This document shows, piece by piece, positions 1-12,200 of a stretch of 64,000 nt of DNA; positions within the stretch are counted from its first letter, which is position 1; each line of letters starts with the position of its first letter. The DNA lies in assembly GCA_033439265.1 (NCBI GenBank), contig JAVTVX010000004.1:12041701-12105700 (forward strand), read 5' to 3'. This DNA is from Dillenia suffruticosa (taxonomy: Eukaryota > Streptophyta > Magnoliopsida > Dilleniales > Dilleniaceae). The notes under the pieces are model-generated. The model saw nothing but the letters and a program-made list of their open reading frames with translations. It was not told the origin of the DNA and made no database searches. Both the position numbers and the translations under genes were made by a program.

Positions 1-2987
1 AGGTCTAAGTCAAAGGGATTGGCACTTATAAACTGGAGTTACGAAGTGGCCAAACCCCCATCTTACATGATATTCTCTTTGTATCGAAAATTCGACGAAA
101 TTTAGTCTCTGTTATTGTTCTTCTCAGACTAGGTTATGACTTGAACTTTACTCATGATAGGGTTTGTATTTATAATGATGGTGTGTTTTATGGTACTGAC
201 ATCTGTTAAATGGATTTCTTACTTTGGATTGTGACAGACAAATGTTTAACTGTTATGTTGATCATTATATTTCGTTAAATGTTTGTTCTTCTAGTAATGC
301 TAATATAGATGACAAAGTATGGTATGCTAGACTTAGTCACATAGGGTAGGACATGATAAATCGACTTCTGAAAGCAGGACTATTGGGTTCACTTACTAAA
401 ATTGATTTACTGAATTGTGAATATTATCTTACCGGGAAGAAGACTCAAAAACCATTTGTAAAAGCCGTGAGGGCTGTACTTCCATTACAATTGGTTCACT
501 CCGACATTTGTGGTCCAATGAATGTGAAGGCTAGACATAGAGCGTCATATTTCATTACTTTTATTGTTGATTTCACGCGTTTTGGTCATACCTATTTGAT
601 TACTTACAAGTCTAAATCACTTGAGTGCTTTCGATATTATATGAATGAAGTGGAGAATCAAATGAATAGAACGATTAAAACCTTAAGGACAAATCGATGG
701 CATGAATATCTATCAGATCAGTTCAATGATCTGTGTAATGAAAAGAGAATAATTAGATAATTGACTATTCCCCACATGTCTCAACAGAATGGTGTTGCTG
801 AGATGAGGAATAGGACATTGTTGGAAATGATGAGATCTATGATGGTGCAGGCTAACTTGCTAATTTTCTTTTGGAGAGATGTATTGTCAACTGCGACCTA
901 TATCTTGAATAGAGTGCCTTCAAAAATAGTACCTACAACACTGTACGAACTTTGGATTGGTAGGAAACTAAGTCTGACTGGTCTTAGATCCTGGGGATTG
1001 GCAGCATATGTTCATGACCCTTCTAATAAATTTGGAAAGCTTGGTCCCCGAGGGAAGAAATGTTTCTTTATTAGGTATTGATCATTCAAAAGGTTATGTG
1101 TTCATCGGTGAAAGGGAAGATGGTACTGTAACCGAAATTGAATCACGAAATATGATATTTTTAGAAAATGATTTTCCTAGTAAAGGTGATATAACAAAAG
1201 GAGAGTTTTTGTTTGAATTAAATAATTCAAATGATAATTCTGTGCAGAATGGATCAAGGGAATTACGAGAAGTTGAATCCCTAGATGATCCCAGTAGGAG
1301 GGATTCAAATTCTAACGATTCAACTGAATCATCAATTCGAAAAAGTGTTAGGAAAGGTGTGCCCAAACGTCATTATGAAATTGAAGGGCACGCTTTTATC
1401 ATTTCTCCACAGGATGAAGATGAGCCGAAAAATGTGAACGAGGCTTTGTCTTGTCCTGCCAAGGATGAGTGTGTAAAAGCAATGGAGGAAGAAATAGAGT
1501 CGATAGATTCCAACCATGTTTAGGAACTGGTTGATCTTTCACCTGGGCGTAAACCTATTGTGAACAAATGGGTTCTCAAAGTTAAATGTAAAGCTGATGG
1601 AACAATTGAGATGTACAAATCTCGGTTGATGGCAAAAAGTTATACCCAATAAGAGGGTATTGATTATGAAGAAACTTTTTCACCAGTAGTAAAATTTGTC
1701 TCTATTCGCCTATTGTTAGCTATTGTAGTCAATTTAGATTTAGAATTATATCAGATGGATGTGAAGACTGCATTTCTCAATGGAGAACTTATAGAAGAAA
1801 TTTACATGGAACAGGCAATAGGTTTCATAGTTAAAGGTCAAGAAAACAAAATTTGCAAATTGAATAGATTAATTTATGACCTCAAACACTCTTCAAGACA
1901 ATGGTATTTGAGATTTCACAGAACCGTAATCTCTTCTGACTTCGTAATGATAGACGAAAACTATTGTGTTTACGTGAAAAAGTTCAATGATAAGTTTGTA
2001 ATTCTAAGTCTGTATGTCGATGACATATTGTAAGCCGAAAATGATATGGAGTATGTCCTGAATATCAAAAGTTGGTTATCATCACATTTTTAAATGAAGG
2101 ACATGTGTGAAACAGAGTACATAATGGGTGTTAAGATCTACAAAGATCGTTCCAAGAGATTGTTAGTTTTATCTCAAGAATCTTATATTAAAAAGATTTT
2201 GGAATGATTTAGGATAGATAGCTGTAAACCTATTGATACTCCTGTGGCTAAAGGCGAAGGTTTAAGTTTAGCAATGTGTCCAAAGACCCATGAAAAAAAA
2301 CATGAGATGTCAAAAGTACTGTATTCCAGTGCTGTTGGGAGTCTGATGTATGCTATGATGTGTACTCACCCTGACATCTGCTATGTCGTGGGTTTAGTCA
2401 GCAGGTATCAATCCAATCCAAGTAAAAGTTACTGGATAGCTGTAAAGAGGATTTTAAGATACCCGAAAGGAACTATGAATTATTCCCTTTGTTATCAAGA
2501 AAATGACTTGTTATTGAGCGGATACACAGATGCTGATTTGGGTAGTGACTTAGATGAACGTAAGTCCACCTCAGATTATGTTTTCTTGCTAAATAAAGGT
2601 GTAATCTCTTGAAGAAGTAAGAAACAAATATGTGTATCACTATCTAGGATGGAAGCAGAGTTTGTAGCTTGTGGTTTAGCAGTTCAAGAGTGTGTTTTGG
2701 TTAAAACGGTTTTTACAACATTTGGGAATCGTAAGCGACACAGTGGGAGCTGTGACAATATATAGTGATAGCCAATCAGCTATCGCTTATACTAGAAATC
2801 TCAAATATCATGGGAGAGTCAAACACATTGATACGAATTCAACTTTATTCGAGACATTGTTGAAAAGAGAGAGGTGATATTGAAGTATTTATCTACGCAT
2901 TTAATGGTGACTGATCCATTCACGAAACCGATACCTAGAGATGTATTTCTGAAACATATAAAATCTCTAAAATTGCGTACAGTGTAA
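1..2987 (+). pseudogene. copia pol pseudogene (protease end, integrase, RT, RNase H)
   Basis: The reading starts inside the protease tail (LHDILFVSKIRRNLVSV at about 60-110). The gag-pre-integrase segment follows near 320-420. The integrase core has HSDICGP near 498, a second block around 690 and QQNGVAE near 785. RT begins around 1530 (INKW-like VNKWVLKVK), with YQMDVKTAFLNGE at 1750 and the catalytic YVDDIL at 2014-2031. RNase H carries YTDADLG near 2523 and SDSQSA near 2767, and the frame ends KLRTV-stop at 2985-2987. At least six in-frame stops and some frame changes break it (for example near 758, 1080, 2032, 2090, 2205, 2610), so it cannot make a polyprotein. Domain order (IN before RT) is copia; similarity suggests the Tork/TNT branch, which is less certain. 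Confidence 0.85.
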
Positions 2988-4065
2988 TTGTATGTGTATG
3001 CAATGAACGGGATGTAATGCTCATTATTAATATGACATTTGAATTTATTTGCATTTGTGAGTTCTTATATCTTAATTAAAAAGTATGTCGGACAAGTTTA
3101 GAAGATTGACTCTCACACACGAGCAATCGCCTCTAATATCTGTGTGATATATAAAGATGAGACAATATTAATTTTGGATAATTAATATAAATTAGTAGCC
3201 GTAATACAGAACTAAGATTAGATTATCCTTGATATTTATTTATTTGATAATCGAAATGGATTTCTTACAATCCATTACACTAGTCTAGAAGCCAGGTGTG
3301 GTTCTCTCTTAAAAAAGTGATTTTTTAGAGGATTTATAAGAAGAGAGAATTAAGTTAGTATCGTAATATATTTGGACTAAAACCTGTACGATGCATTATA
3401 ATTTTGAAATAGACATACGCTTCTAAATAAATAGAAAATGTATTGTAGCACGTGTTCATACCACGTGTGCTTTCAGTGATCCTATGGGTAATGAGTTAAT
3501 GAATCATTTTATCTCATTGTATGAGACCCAGAGTTTTGTAATTAACCTCATTTAATACCCTTAAGATTTTCGCTTGTTTCTTGAAACTTTATTTTAGTAT
3601 TGCTAGTTTAGCATGTAACCAATAGATCATGATTGATTCGGTTTTGCAGTATATAACTAGGAAAGCAGCTAAAATGAAATAGAAAGATAGTAGTGCAGAA
3701 GGAAGACTGTCTTAAAGATTGTACGTAATTTTTGTATTCACAGACTGGTCAGTTATATTTTTAACTTGATATTTCGAAACATAATTGTGAATGCATAGTT
3801 GAGATGAGTTAAGTATGCTTTTGTTCATTAATAAAGGGATAAGAGGTACGATAACTCTATATATAGCAAAAGAGGTTTGGAGTATAGCAAAACTTGATAT
3901 TCTCATTGTATTAGATCTTGAGCTGCTACATATCCTTAACCGGTGTATAGTTATGAGCTCTCGATGTATTAGCTGGTTACACGATCCATTTGTTTATATG
4001 AAATCGATGATATATGGAAGTGATTGAGCAAAATGTAGGTTTAACCCTTATGTGCGAGTAAGAGA
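2988..4065. other. Noncoding 3' region of the copia element
   Basis: AT-rich DNA between the RNase H stop and the LTR, with stops in all frames. I see no gene. Position suggests element 3' noncoding sequence. It ends in the purine-rich GAGTAAGAGA directly before the LTR. Confidence 0.45.
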
Positions 4066-4426
4066 TGTAAGTTATGGGACTGGTCATGTCATCCATGTGG
4101 GTTTGACCTAAATCCATTCCCTTACATGTTTTGAATTTCAAAAAGAGGGAAGGGAGGGAGTAGTTTTTTAAGAGAAAAACCAACTCCAACTCCTTTAACC
4201 ATTATTTTCATGCACATTGAAGGTTGAGAAAAAAAAAAAAAAAAAAAAAAAAGAGATTTACACCATATATATTTTGAATTAAAGACTCTTGGATTGTGAA
4301 CAAAAAGAAAATTGATCAATTGGTGATATTTTTTGGATCCATATATCGAAAACGTTAGTGATCCGATCCTAAATTTTAAGACATTAGATATTTATTTCAC
4401 TATAATTATATAATAGAATGCTTTCA
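4066..4426 (+). repeat. Copia LTR (probable 3' LTR)
   Basis: The repeat starts TGTAAGTTATGGG and ends GAATGCTTTCA, with the TG...CA ends of an LTR. It aligns over its whole length with 5817-6200, including a shared poly-A stretch (about 4229-4251 here) and a shared 'GGATTGTGAA' block. Flanking pentamers (AGAGA, ATACC) are not a target duplication, as expected if this is the 3' LTR of a longer element. A solo LTR is the alternative. Confidence 0.65.
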
Positions 4427-5758
4427 ATACCTAATATAATAGTTTTTTATTGTCATCCACGTATGTGAAGATATGTAACCAAAAATCTCAAAAATATTTT
4501 AAATTTTTATTTTATAAATATTTTTTAATATATCGTGTCGCATTTCTCTTACAAATTTTTTAAAACAAACCGCTCATAATTTCGACGGTCATACCTACAA
4601 CCGAACTCAATATCACAACTATTTTAACAATTAATCGTATTTGTCACTGTTATAACTAAATATGAAAAACGTATGCCTTTGTGAAAAACATAAAGACGAC
4701 AAATCCTACAACACTCAAAACATATCACACTACAAGTTAACTCATGTATCACATCATACTTAAGTCTTAAACGTCACCAAGGGCATCCAATCCTAGCACA
4801 ATCTAAATCAAATAAAAGAAAACATAATATTTACGTATTACCACGTGTACATTAACTAAAATTCATTATTTAAACAAATCAATTCAGAAAAATAATACAA
4901 AATAAGAACAAAATATAAAAAAGAGTAAAGGATATAAGATCCCTAAATCTGAAGTCTATTATTACTCTATGAATTTCCTCACTTAACTCTCATGTATTTG
5001 AAATATTAAATTTGGGTTAATCAACCACCGGTTAATAAATTTTTTATTCTAAAGAGATAGAGCAAAGGAGATATATATATAACACGCACAATATAAAAGC
5101 AAATATTGTGCATATTTTACCATATTTTCATATTCTTTTATCATTAATATGTATATATAAATACTCATATATAATGTTATATCATTATTTATTATATTTT
5201 AATATTCATATGAGTTCAATTATGGTTGAACAACATAATTTTTTGTCCATTGTAGCTTATGGTGAATCAAAATGGGTGCGGTCTGAATCTCATGGCTGAG
5301 TTTCCTCCAACTTGAAAGAGCCAATCTAGTCTCAGGATAAATGAACCTCACAGAAAAAAGTATAATATAAATATGAGCAAATTCTATACATAATTATTTT
5401 TGTGTTTATAAAGTAAAAACAATTCGTAAATATAAACCAATTTAGAGGGCGTAAGAAATAGAAGCAAGCTTTTAAAAATATAATCAAGGCTAGAAAAAAG
5501 GTCAAATTACTTGTTTTTACCAAGGGGGGAAGGGTTACCAGGGGGGAAGGGGTGAGGCTGCCACCTCCGAAATTTTAAGGAAAAAAAATTAGCTATATTC
5601 TTTGAAAATTTATAAGATAAATATTATTTCTCTCACTAAAAATTATGACTTGCAACAAATTGTCAATTTCTCATTCTAATCTCCTTCCCTCTTAATATCT
5701 TATTTTTGAAAATGAGAAAAGTGCTAAAAAGAGCCAAATAGAAGCATATTCCTAAGCT

Positions 5759-5761
<3 letters not shown>
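4427..5761. other. AT-rich DNA, no gene seen
   Basis: No reading frame with recognisable protein content on either strand, and no clear repeat structure beyond short A/T runs. I see nothing to annotate. Confidence 0.6.

Positions 5762-5816
<55 letters not shown>
5762..5816. repeat. (AT)n microsatellite
   Basis: About 27 uninterrupted AT units abut the first base of the LTR at 5817. The related LTR at 4066 has no such tract, so the repeat belongs to the flank and not to the LTR. Confidence 0.95.
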
Positions 5817-5820
<4 letters not shown>

Positions 5821-6860
5821 AGTTATGGGAAAAACCGGGTCGGGTCGCCCATGTGGGTTTGACCCAAACTCATTTATCTTATTTTGAATTTGCCAAAGGA
5901 GGGAAGGGAGGGAGTGGTTTTTTATGGAAAAAACCAACTCCAACTCCCCATAACCATCCCCATTCCATCAATGGTGCACTAGGGGGTTGAGAGAGAAAAA
6001 AAAAAAAAGAATAAGGAAGAAGATCTACATACATCATAATTTCATTCTATCAAAAGGGCTCTTGGATTGTGAAAGAGAAAGGAGATTGATCCATTGGTGA
6101 CATTTTTCGGACCCGTACATCGAAAAGGTTAGTGATCCGACCCTAGATCTTGGGACATTCCACATTTATTTCGCTGTAAATGCATAAGAGAATGCTTTCA
6201 TTGGTATCAGAGCATGATTTAGGGTGTTCCCTATTTTTGATGTATTTTCGAGTTTTCATTTTCCTTAAAAAATTGAAAATGGTAACTTTCATTATAGACC
6301 ACGAAATGTTTTGAAATTTGAAAAATAGAATACCCATGATGTTAGGAATTGATTTGCAAAGTTTCATGCATAGCCGTTATGTATTTTTGGAGAAAAATGA
6401 AACCCTAGTCGAAAATAAGAATGCTCATATCTATTTGCATGATAGGTTTCATGATTTAATATTTGTATGGTTAAATTCCCCATAAAAAATCATTTCCAAC
6501 CATATAAAGAACATGCGAAACGGTTCAAAAATGAATGAGATATGATTTAGGGAAATTATGGTTAAAATGCAGAAAAATTTTTTCTGCATGAAAAAGACGA
6601 AGTGACGTCAGCGGTGACGTCAACACAAATCCCACTTCTCGGGCCGTGGGTTATGAAGCCCAAACGTCATGATCCAAATCTCAGATCAGAAAACTGAAAG
6701 CACCATTAGATTCAGAGACCCCAAAAATGGGGGTAGGCAAAATCCGGTGGCCGGATTCCGTCGGGAAGGCGGCGCGTGGGCTTCACGCACCGCCGCAACC
6801 AAGCGGTTTTCCCTTTTTTCCCTTTTTTGTTTCTTACTCTTAATTTTTTAAATGAAAAAG
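5817..6860 (+). mobile_element. 5' LTR plus leader of a truncated copia element
   Basis: The LTR spans 5817-6200 (TGTAAGTT...CTTTCA) and is the same family as 4066-4426. One base later comes a tRNA-Met primer-binding site, then about 650 bp of leader-like sequence containing GACGTCA twice near 6605-6620. The leader fades out near 6860 without a gag domain I can recognise. The short frame MIQISDQ... at 6669-6851 resembles no known family. No second LTR is visible downstream, so the copy is truncated or its remainder was deleted. Confidence 0.7.
6202..6213 (+). other. Primer-binding site (initiator tRNA-Met)
   Basis: TGGTATCAGAGC lies one base after the LTR end. It is the standard plant LTR-element complement to the 3' end of initiator tRNA-Met. 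Confidence 0.9.
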
Positions 6861-7593
6861 GTTTAATTTTATATATCTTCATAGTTATGAATTTTTGTAA
6901 TTAGCTCAATTTAAAAGGAGGGCTTCTTCTTCTTTTTTTTTTTTTATGCTTTTCCTCTTGAAAATTATGGCCTATTAGTTCTCGGTGGTGGTACATGCTG
7001 ATTGTTCTTTTTTTTTTGTTTATTTAATTATCATGAAAACTTAACTGATCAAAGCCAAATAACTATGGACTCAATTTATATGTTAACTTTTTCGATACTT
7101 ATTTTTTTTATTTTTAAAAATCAAATTTGAGAATTTAATTAAAAATTAGACTCACGTGATTAGTCATATTCAATTCGTCCTGCTACAGGTATTGGGGGAA
7201 ATTTTATGGATTTTATTTCTTTCCGTTAACTTGGCTCACATATTTCCACAGACACCGACCGAACCAAATTGCTTCCATTCAAGACTACTTGGTTCTCGTT
7301 TTTGGTCGGCCACGGTCCTTCATTTTGGATAACCGAAAATTCGGTTTAGTCACGATTGATTTTCCTTTATAATAATTAGTACAAACAAACCACCCAAATG
7401 ATTAACTACATTGGACCAAAATAAAATAAAATAAAATAAACTTTATAAGAGTAACAGTTTGGGAAACACATTGGTGGACTATGCTTGTTCTAACTCGGTA
7501 TGTACTTGGAGGAATGGAAATATTGTGAAACTAAAATAGCAAATGTCATTTGTTTAGGACTGACTCAAACCCTAAATAGGAATGCTGGATACA
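6861..7593. other. No gene seen
   Basis: AT-rich DNA with a short (AAAAT)n run near 7417-7440. No coding signal is visible. Confidence 0.6.
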
Positions 7594-7596
7594 TTA

Positions 7597-8043
7597 CAAT
7601 CCGTTTGGAAGGAGGATTTTGGTGGGAAAGGGGAGGAAAGGAAGAGTTTTTAAAGAACCCATTTATATTTGGCATAACAATAAATTAAAGGGAAAAGTTT
7701 TGAAGGATTTCTATGAAATACTCCAAACTCAATTTTTTGATTTCACAAAATTAGAGAATTTTGGAGGAGAGGAATTTTCTTTTAAAATTATAAATACTAA
7801 ATTTTTTTATTTTAAAAATCTAATAAAAAGCAAAAAGAATAAAACAATAAATTTATACACTTTTTGATTATATTCTCTATTTTTCTTTTCTCTAATCAAA
7901 CGTTATCTTTTATTTTACTTTTCTTTTCCTTCCTTTCCCATCATATATTTTATTGTAAAACCTGATTTTTAATTTTAACTCATTTTCTTTCCCTTTCCCA
8001 TTCTTTCCTTTACCTTCCCTTCTCGTGAGGTTGCCAAACACTG
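7597..8043. mobile_element. MITE, PIF/Harbinger (Tourist)-like
   Basis: A 447-bp unit is bounded by direct TTA (7594-7596 and 8044-8046). Its ends are imperfect inverted repeats: CAATCCGTTTGG on the left and CCAAACACTG on the right. The subterminal regions are complementary in style (GGGAAAGGGGAGGAAAGG on the left, CCTTTCCC-rich on the right), so the unit can fold back. It has no coding capacity. A TTA target and such ends fit Tourist-type elements; a hAT-type origin is less likely because hAT targets are 8 bp. Confidence 0.75.
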
Positions 8044-8046
8044 TTA

Positions 8047-8984
8047 ATGAACTGGCTCTTTTGCAGCCTTCTGCATTAATGATACCAAAGAATCAAAGCC
8101 CATAGTTACAAGCGATATACAAATAATGTAGCTAAAATAGCTTAGGGCTCAAAATTATGCATCAACTTATCCCTCCAGCCACTCAGCAAAGCACACAAAT
8201 TTCGATCACAACTCGGATAACATTTGATATCATAGCAGAGGGTAAGAGAATTTGTGCAGGCCTCCTTTGAAGCCACACTCGCATGCTCATGGACAATACG
8301 AGCACTAAATGTATCATCATTCAATCGGAGTAGAACAATAGTTGGTGACCAGAAATAAGTTGTGCAGCCATTTGTATAATACTCCGGACAACTTTTGACA
8401 AGCCAATTGAATGATATTAGTTTCATTTTCTTATTTAAGTAATCCCGATAAGGTTAAACATCAGAACTCAAAACATATGGGGCCAAGGAATTTTGGATTT
8501 TTATCATTTCTAGATAAGATAAAACATGTAACCAGTACCAAAATCTTGTTTGCGCTTATGTTCATCACCATAAGTAGAAGAAACATGTTTGGATGCAAGT
8601 TCTTCTACACAACTTGTGGAGAAGTTTCTGACCATTTCAGCAATGGACCATTTCAATGTTTCTTTCCTCTAACACGTAAAAACTGTTGCCATCTAGAGAG
8701 ACACTCTTCAACCTCAGACGTGTCCCAAACTACAGATCAAGTAATTTGAACCCCACTGAAGAGCTAGAACTGAATCCAAACTATTCTTTGAACACATGAA
8801 TTCCATTTTGAAACAATAATCCCAAAAAGATACAAAATTTGTTCACAGAATGAAAATATAGAAACTGCAGAACCAACATGATGGACAATTCTTAAAAATT
8901 TAAGAAAAGCTGCTGAAAGCTAACAAAGTCTTATGATTGCACTAAACTTGTAGAACGAATCAAGTTAACGACTCGGGGACATTT
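8047..8984 (-). other. RAD23 3' flank and probable 3' UTR
   Basis: Sequence directly downstream of the RAD23 stop on the minus strand. The first few hundred bases are T-rich and stop-laden, as expected of a 3' UTR. I cannot place the polyadenylation site. An unrecognised 94-codon minus-strand frame at 8142-8426 (contains RIVHEHASVASKEACTNS) has no family I know and may be chance. Confidence 0.4.
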
Positions 8985-9288
8985 TTACATTGCATCCTCA
9001 AAATCTCCAGCATTCTCTAATAAATAGTTGACTGCCAATTCCTCATTCCGGTCACAAGCAAAAAATGCCTCGATGACAAGGGCTCTATCAAAACCCATAG
9101 CCTCAAGCTGGAAATTAAAACATAAAAAAGAATAATAAATAACAAACATCGGTATAAAAATATTTTTAAATGGAGAAAATTAAATAAATAAAAAAATAAA
9201 AACACATACACGTCCAACAGCCTCTTGCTCAGCTGGTGTAACACTGATAGCATGAGGCATTTCTTGCTCAGCCTGATCAAAAAGATCC
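8985..9288 (-). CDS. RAD23B: RAD23 exons 10 and 11 (UBA2 and stop)
   Basis: Exon 10 (9210-9288, [16 protein letters not shown]...) and exon 11 (8985-9107, [20 protein letters not shown]...) give UBA2. The protein ends GDFEDAM-stop, with TAA at 8985-8987. The C-terminal UBA ends the protein in the usual RAD23 way. Confidence 0.95.
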
Positions 9289-12200
9289 CTGCAAACAAGA
9301 TCAATATATTCAACATATACAAGTAATAAGACAGTGCAAAACTCCCCACCCGCCCTTTTTTTCTCTCCTCCCCAGGTATAGTTTTTCGGGAGAGTCAAGA
9401 GTGACTGGAACTCCTGACCTTGCAGTTTTCAGGGGCTATAAACACCTTTTAGATGACCATTTGTCTAGAGACCTTGCTCCTTACACATTCCAGTTTACTA
9501 AATGCCCCATACCCATGAGGAACACTTCAGAAATAGATGACCATCTCTGATGTAAACAAGGTACCAGATAGAAACATATGGACAAAGCTAGACCCAACAA
9601 CCATATTAAAAGACTTTTTGTTCAACCAGTCTCTACAAACTTCATGCCTAGCTTATACTTTTCAATCAGAAAGAAACAAATTCTCTCATAATATACTCAC
9701 CCATCTGAACCATCTACAGGTTCATTTATTAATTGAAGAAACTCGGCATGGTGATCCTGAATTAGTCTTAGAAGTTGGGGATTTTGCTTGCCAAGCTCCT
9801 GAAGCATGGGCTGCAATAAAACAAGCAGCTTAGCATCTAGGTGTACTATACACATTACCAAGTAATGAATGCATACCTGTAAAATTTGAGGATTTGCTTG
9901 CACCATTGATCGAAATGCTTGAAACTGCATTTAAAAGAGGGAAAAATAATATCATAAGTACATAATTTAGCTAGAATAAGGACCAATAGAGTACTATATC
10001 CATGTGTAACAAAAGTACCATTCCATAAGAAATTTATGCATACTAAACCTCGCCAGATTCAGCTTTCAAACATCAGTTAGAATGCCAAAGGTATCATATT
10101 TTACCATCTCAGAAGATGATTGCCAAATACGATAATAGATGTACATTTTTTTAAAATAGATTCTTTGTTGATGCCTGCCACAAAGTTACATTGCCACTGC
10201 AACTCAAAGGGAGATGCACCAGGTTTCTAGATTTATTTGAACAAGGCAGCAATTTTAAAGCACCAAATCAGTACAAGTGATAGTTAATGATGAGTGAAGT
10301 AAATTCATCATAATGATAAGAAATGGATGATTTTACAGTGTTACTCCCATGTATGATTGTTCCTGTACATGGAACTGAATTATTCAACTGATACCCTTGA
10401 CTATGGCCAAGTAAAAGGTTGGAACTGTTAATAAGAGATTTAATCAGCAGAGCCAATCAATGAATCAACATCAAATGGAACAGGTCAATTCGGAAATCAA
10501 GGGAATTCCATCAATCTACAAGTAAATTCAGAAATAAAAGGATTCCATCAATTAGCTAATCAATTAGAAAATCAAGAGATTCCATCACTTTGTCTTATCA
10601 TACCTTGTACATAATTAAACTACCACAAATAGAATATATAGATTAGGAATGAGAGAAGATCATAATTGTAATTTAAAAACTTTTCTGAATTATTTCTGTA
10701 CAATTTTCTATATATATAGAATAACAAAAAAGAAAAAACTCATTCAGACAAATTGACATGGTATCAGAGCCTTCTATCAAAATCTAAAATAGCCTTGTTT
10801 TTTAACTCTATGGGCTCTCGAATATCTTTGGTTCAGTTCTAGGGACTTTAGTGTCCTCGTTTCAGCCCTAAGAGCTCTCGAATATTTGGTCTTCTCCTTT
10901 TTTTGTTTAGTCATTTTGATCTTGGAAATATTTCCAGATCACATATTGTGGGATTTCTATTTCGGAGAGTTACACACTTTTGAGTTTTTTTTATATCACT
11001 ATGGCAACAGAAAACTTTTCTGTTCGGTTCAGTGGAAAGAACTATTCGGCTTGGGAGTTTCAATTCAGAATGTATGTCAAAGGCAAAGAACTCTGGGGAC
11101 ATATTGATGGGTCCTCTACTGCACCAAATGACAAAATTGACCTTGCTACGTGGGAGACAAAAGATGCTCAAATTATTTCTTGGATCTTGGGATCTATTGA
11201 GTCACATATGGTTAATAATTTACCCTCTTTTACAACAACCAAGAAAATGTGGGAACATTTGAAACGTATTTATAATCAAGATAATAATACAAAACACTCT
11301 TAGTTGGAGCTCGATATTGCAATTACACGCAGGATAATCTTTCAATTCGAGAATACTATTCTGGTTTTCTTAATTTATGGACAGAACATTCAGCTATTAT
11401 ACATGATAAAGTACCACGAGAGACACTGTCTATTCTCAAAGACGTTTATGACACTAGTCGACGGGATCAGTTTCTCATGAAGCTTAGACCAGAATTTGAG
11501 GTTGCAAGGGCTACTTTGCTGAATCGAGATCCAATTCCCTCTCTGGACGTATGTGTTGGAGAATTACCCCGAGAAGAACTGCGATTAATTACTCAAGAAG
11601 CTATGGCACAAGACAAACTTACTTCAGAGTCTGTAACAGTTACCTACGCTGCTCAAGGGAAGAGAAAAAGAAAAGATATGAAGCAGATTCAATGTTATTC
11701 ATGCAAGAATTTTGGACATATTGCTCAAAATTGTAACCGAAAATTCTGCAACTATTGTAAACAACGTGGTCACATTATTAAAGAATGTCCAACATGACCA
11801 GAGAATCGTCCAACCAGAGCCTTCCATGCTGCGGTCCATTCCTCTTCCCCTACAAAGCCAGCAGATCATGGTCCCATGACAGCACCTCCAGTAATCTCTA
11901 ATCAAGTTGCCTTGACTTCAGAAATGGTGCAACAAATGATTATCTCAGCATTCTCTGCCTTGGGCATTCAAGGTACGACTAAACATACTCTTTAACCTTG
12001 GTTTGTTGACTCTGCGGCTTCGAATCATATGACTGGTACTTCTGATTATTTGCACAATGTTCGACCCTATTGTGGTGCACAACATATTCAAATTGTGAAT
12101 GGTAGTTTTTTTCCTATTGCTGCTGTTGGTGATATTGATTCATCTTTTCGTAATGTGTTTGTCCCATGGACTTTCATTAAGTTTAATTTCAGTTTATCAA

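Larger units (their letters stand above)
1..4426 (+). mobile_element. Decayed Ty1/copia retrotransposon, 5' end outside window
   Basis: Pol remnants in copia order (protease end, integrase, reverse transcriptase, RNase H) run from the window edge to 2987. About 1.1 kb of noncoding DNA follows, then a TG...CA repeat at 4066-4426 that matches a second copy at 5817-6200. The bases just before 4066 (GAGTAAGAGA) look like a decayed copia polypurine tract of the GAGTGGGAGA kind. The 5' LTR lies off the window, so no target duplication can be checked. Assigning the LTR to this pol body is inference from position and the tract. Confidence 0.7.

Noticed and set aside
5758-5943. Open frame on minus with an (IY)n tail
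   Set aside because: It is translation of the (TA)n microsatellite and LTR DNA, with no protein family.
9017-9398. Two overlapping minus-strand frames near the RAD23 3' end
   Set aside because: They read exons 10 and 11 plus introns in wrong frames. The spliced RAD23 model explains the conserved parts.
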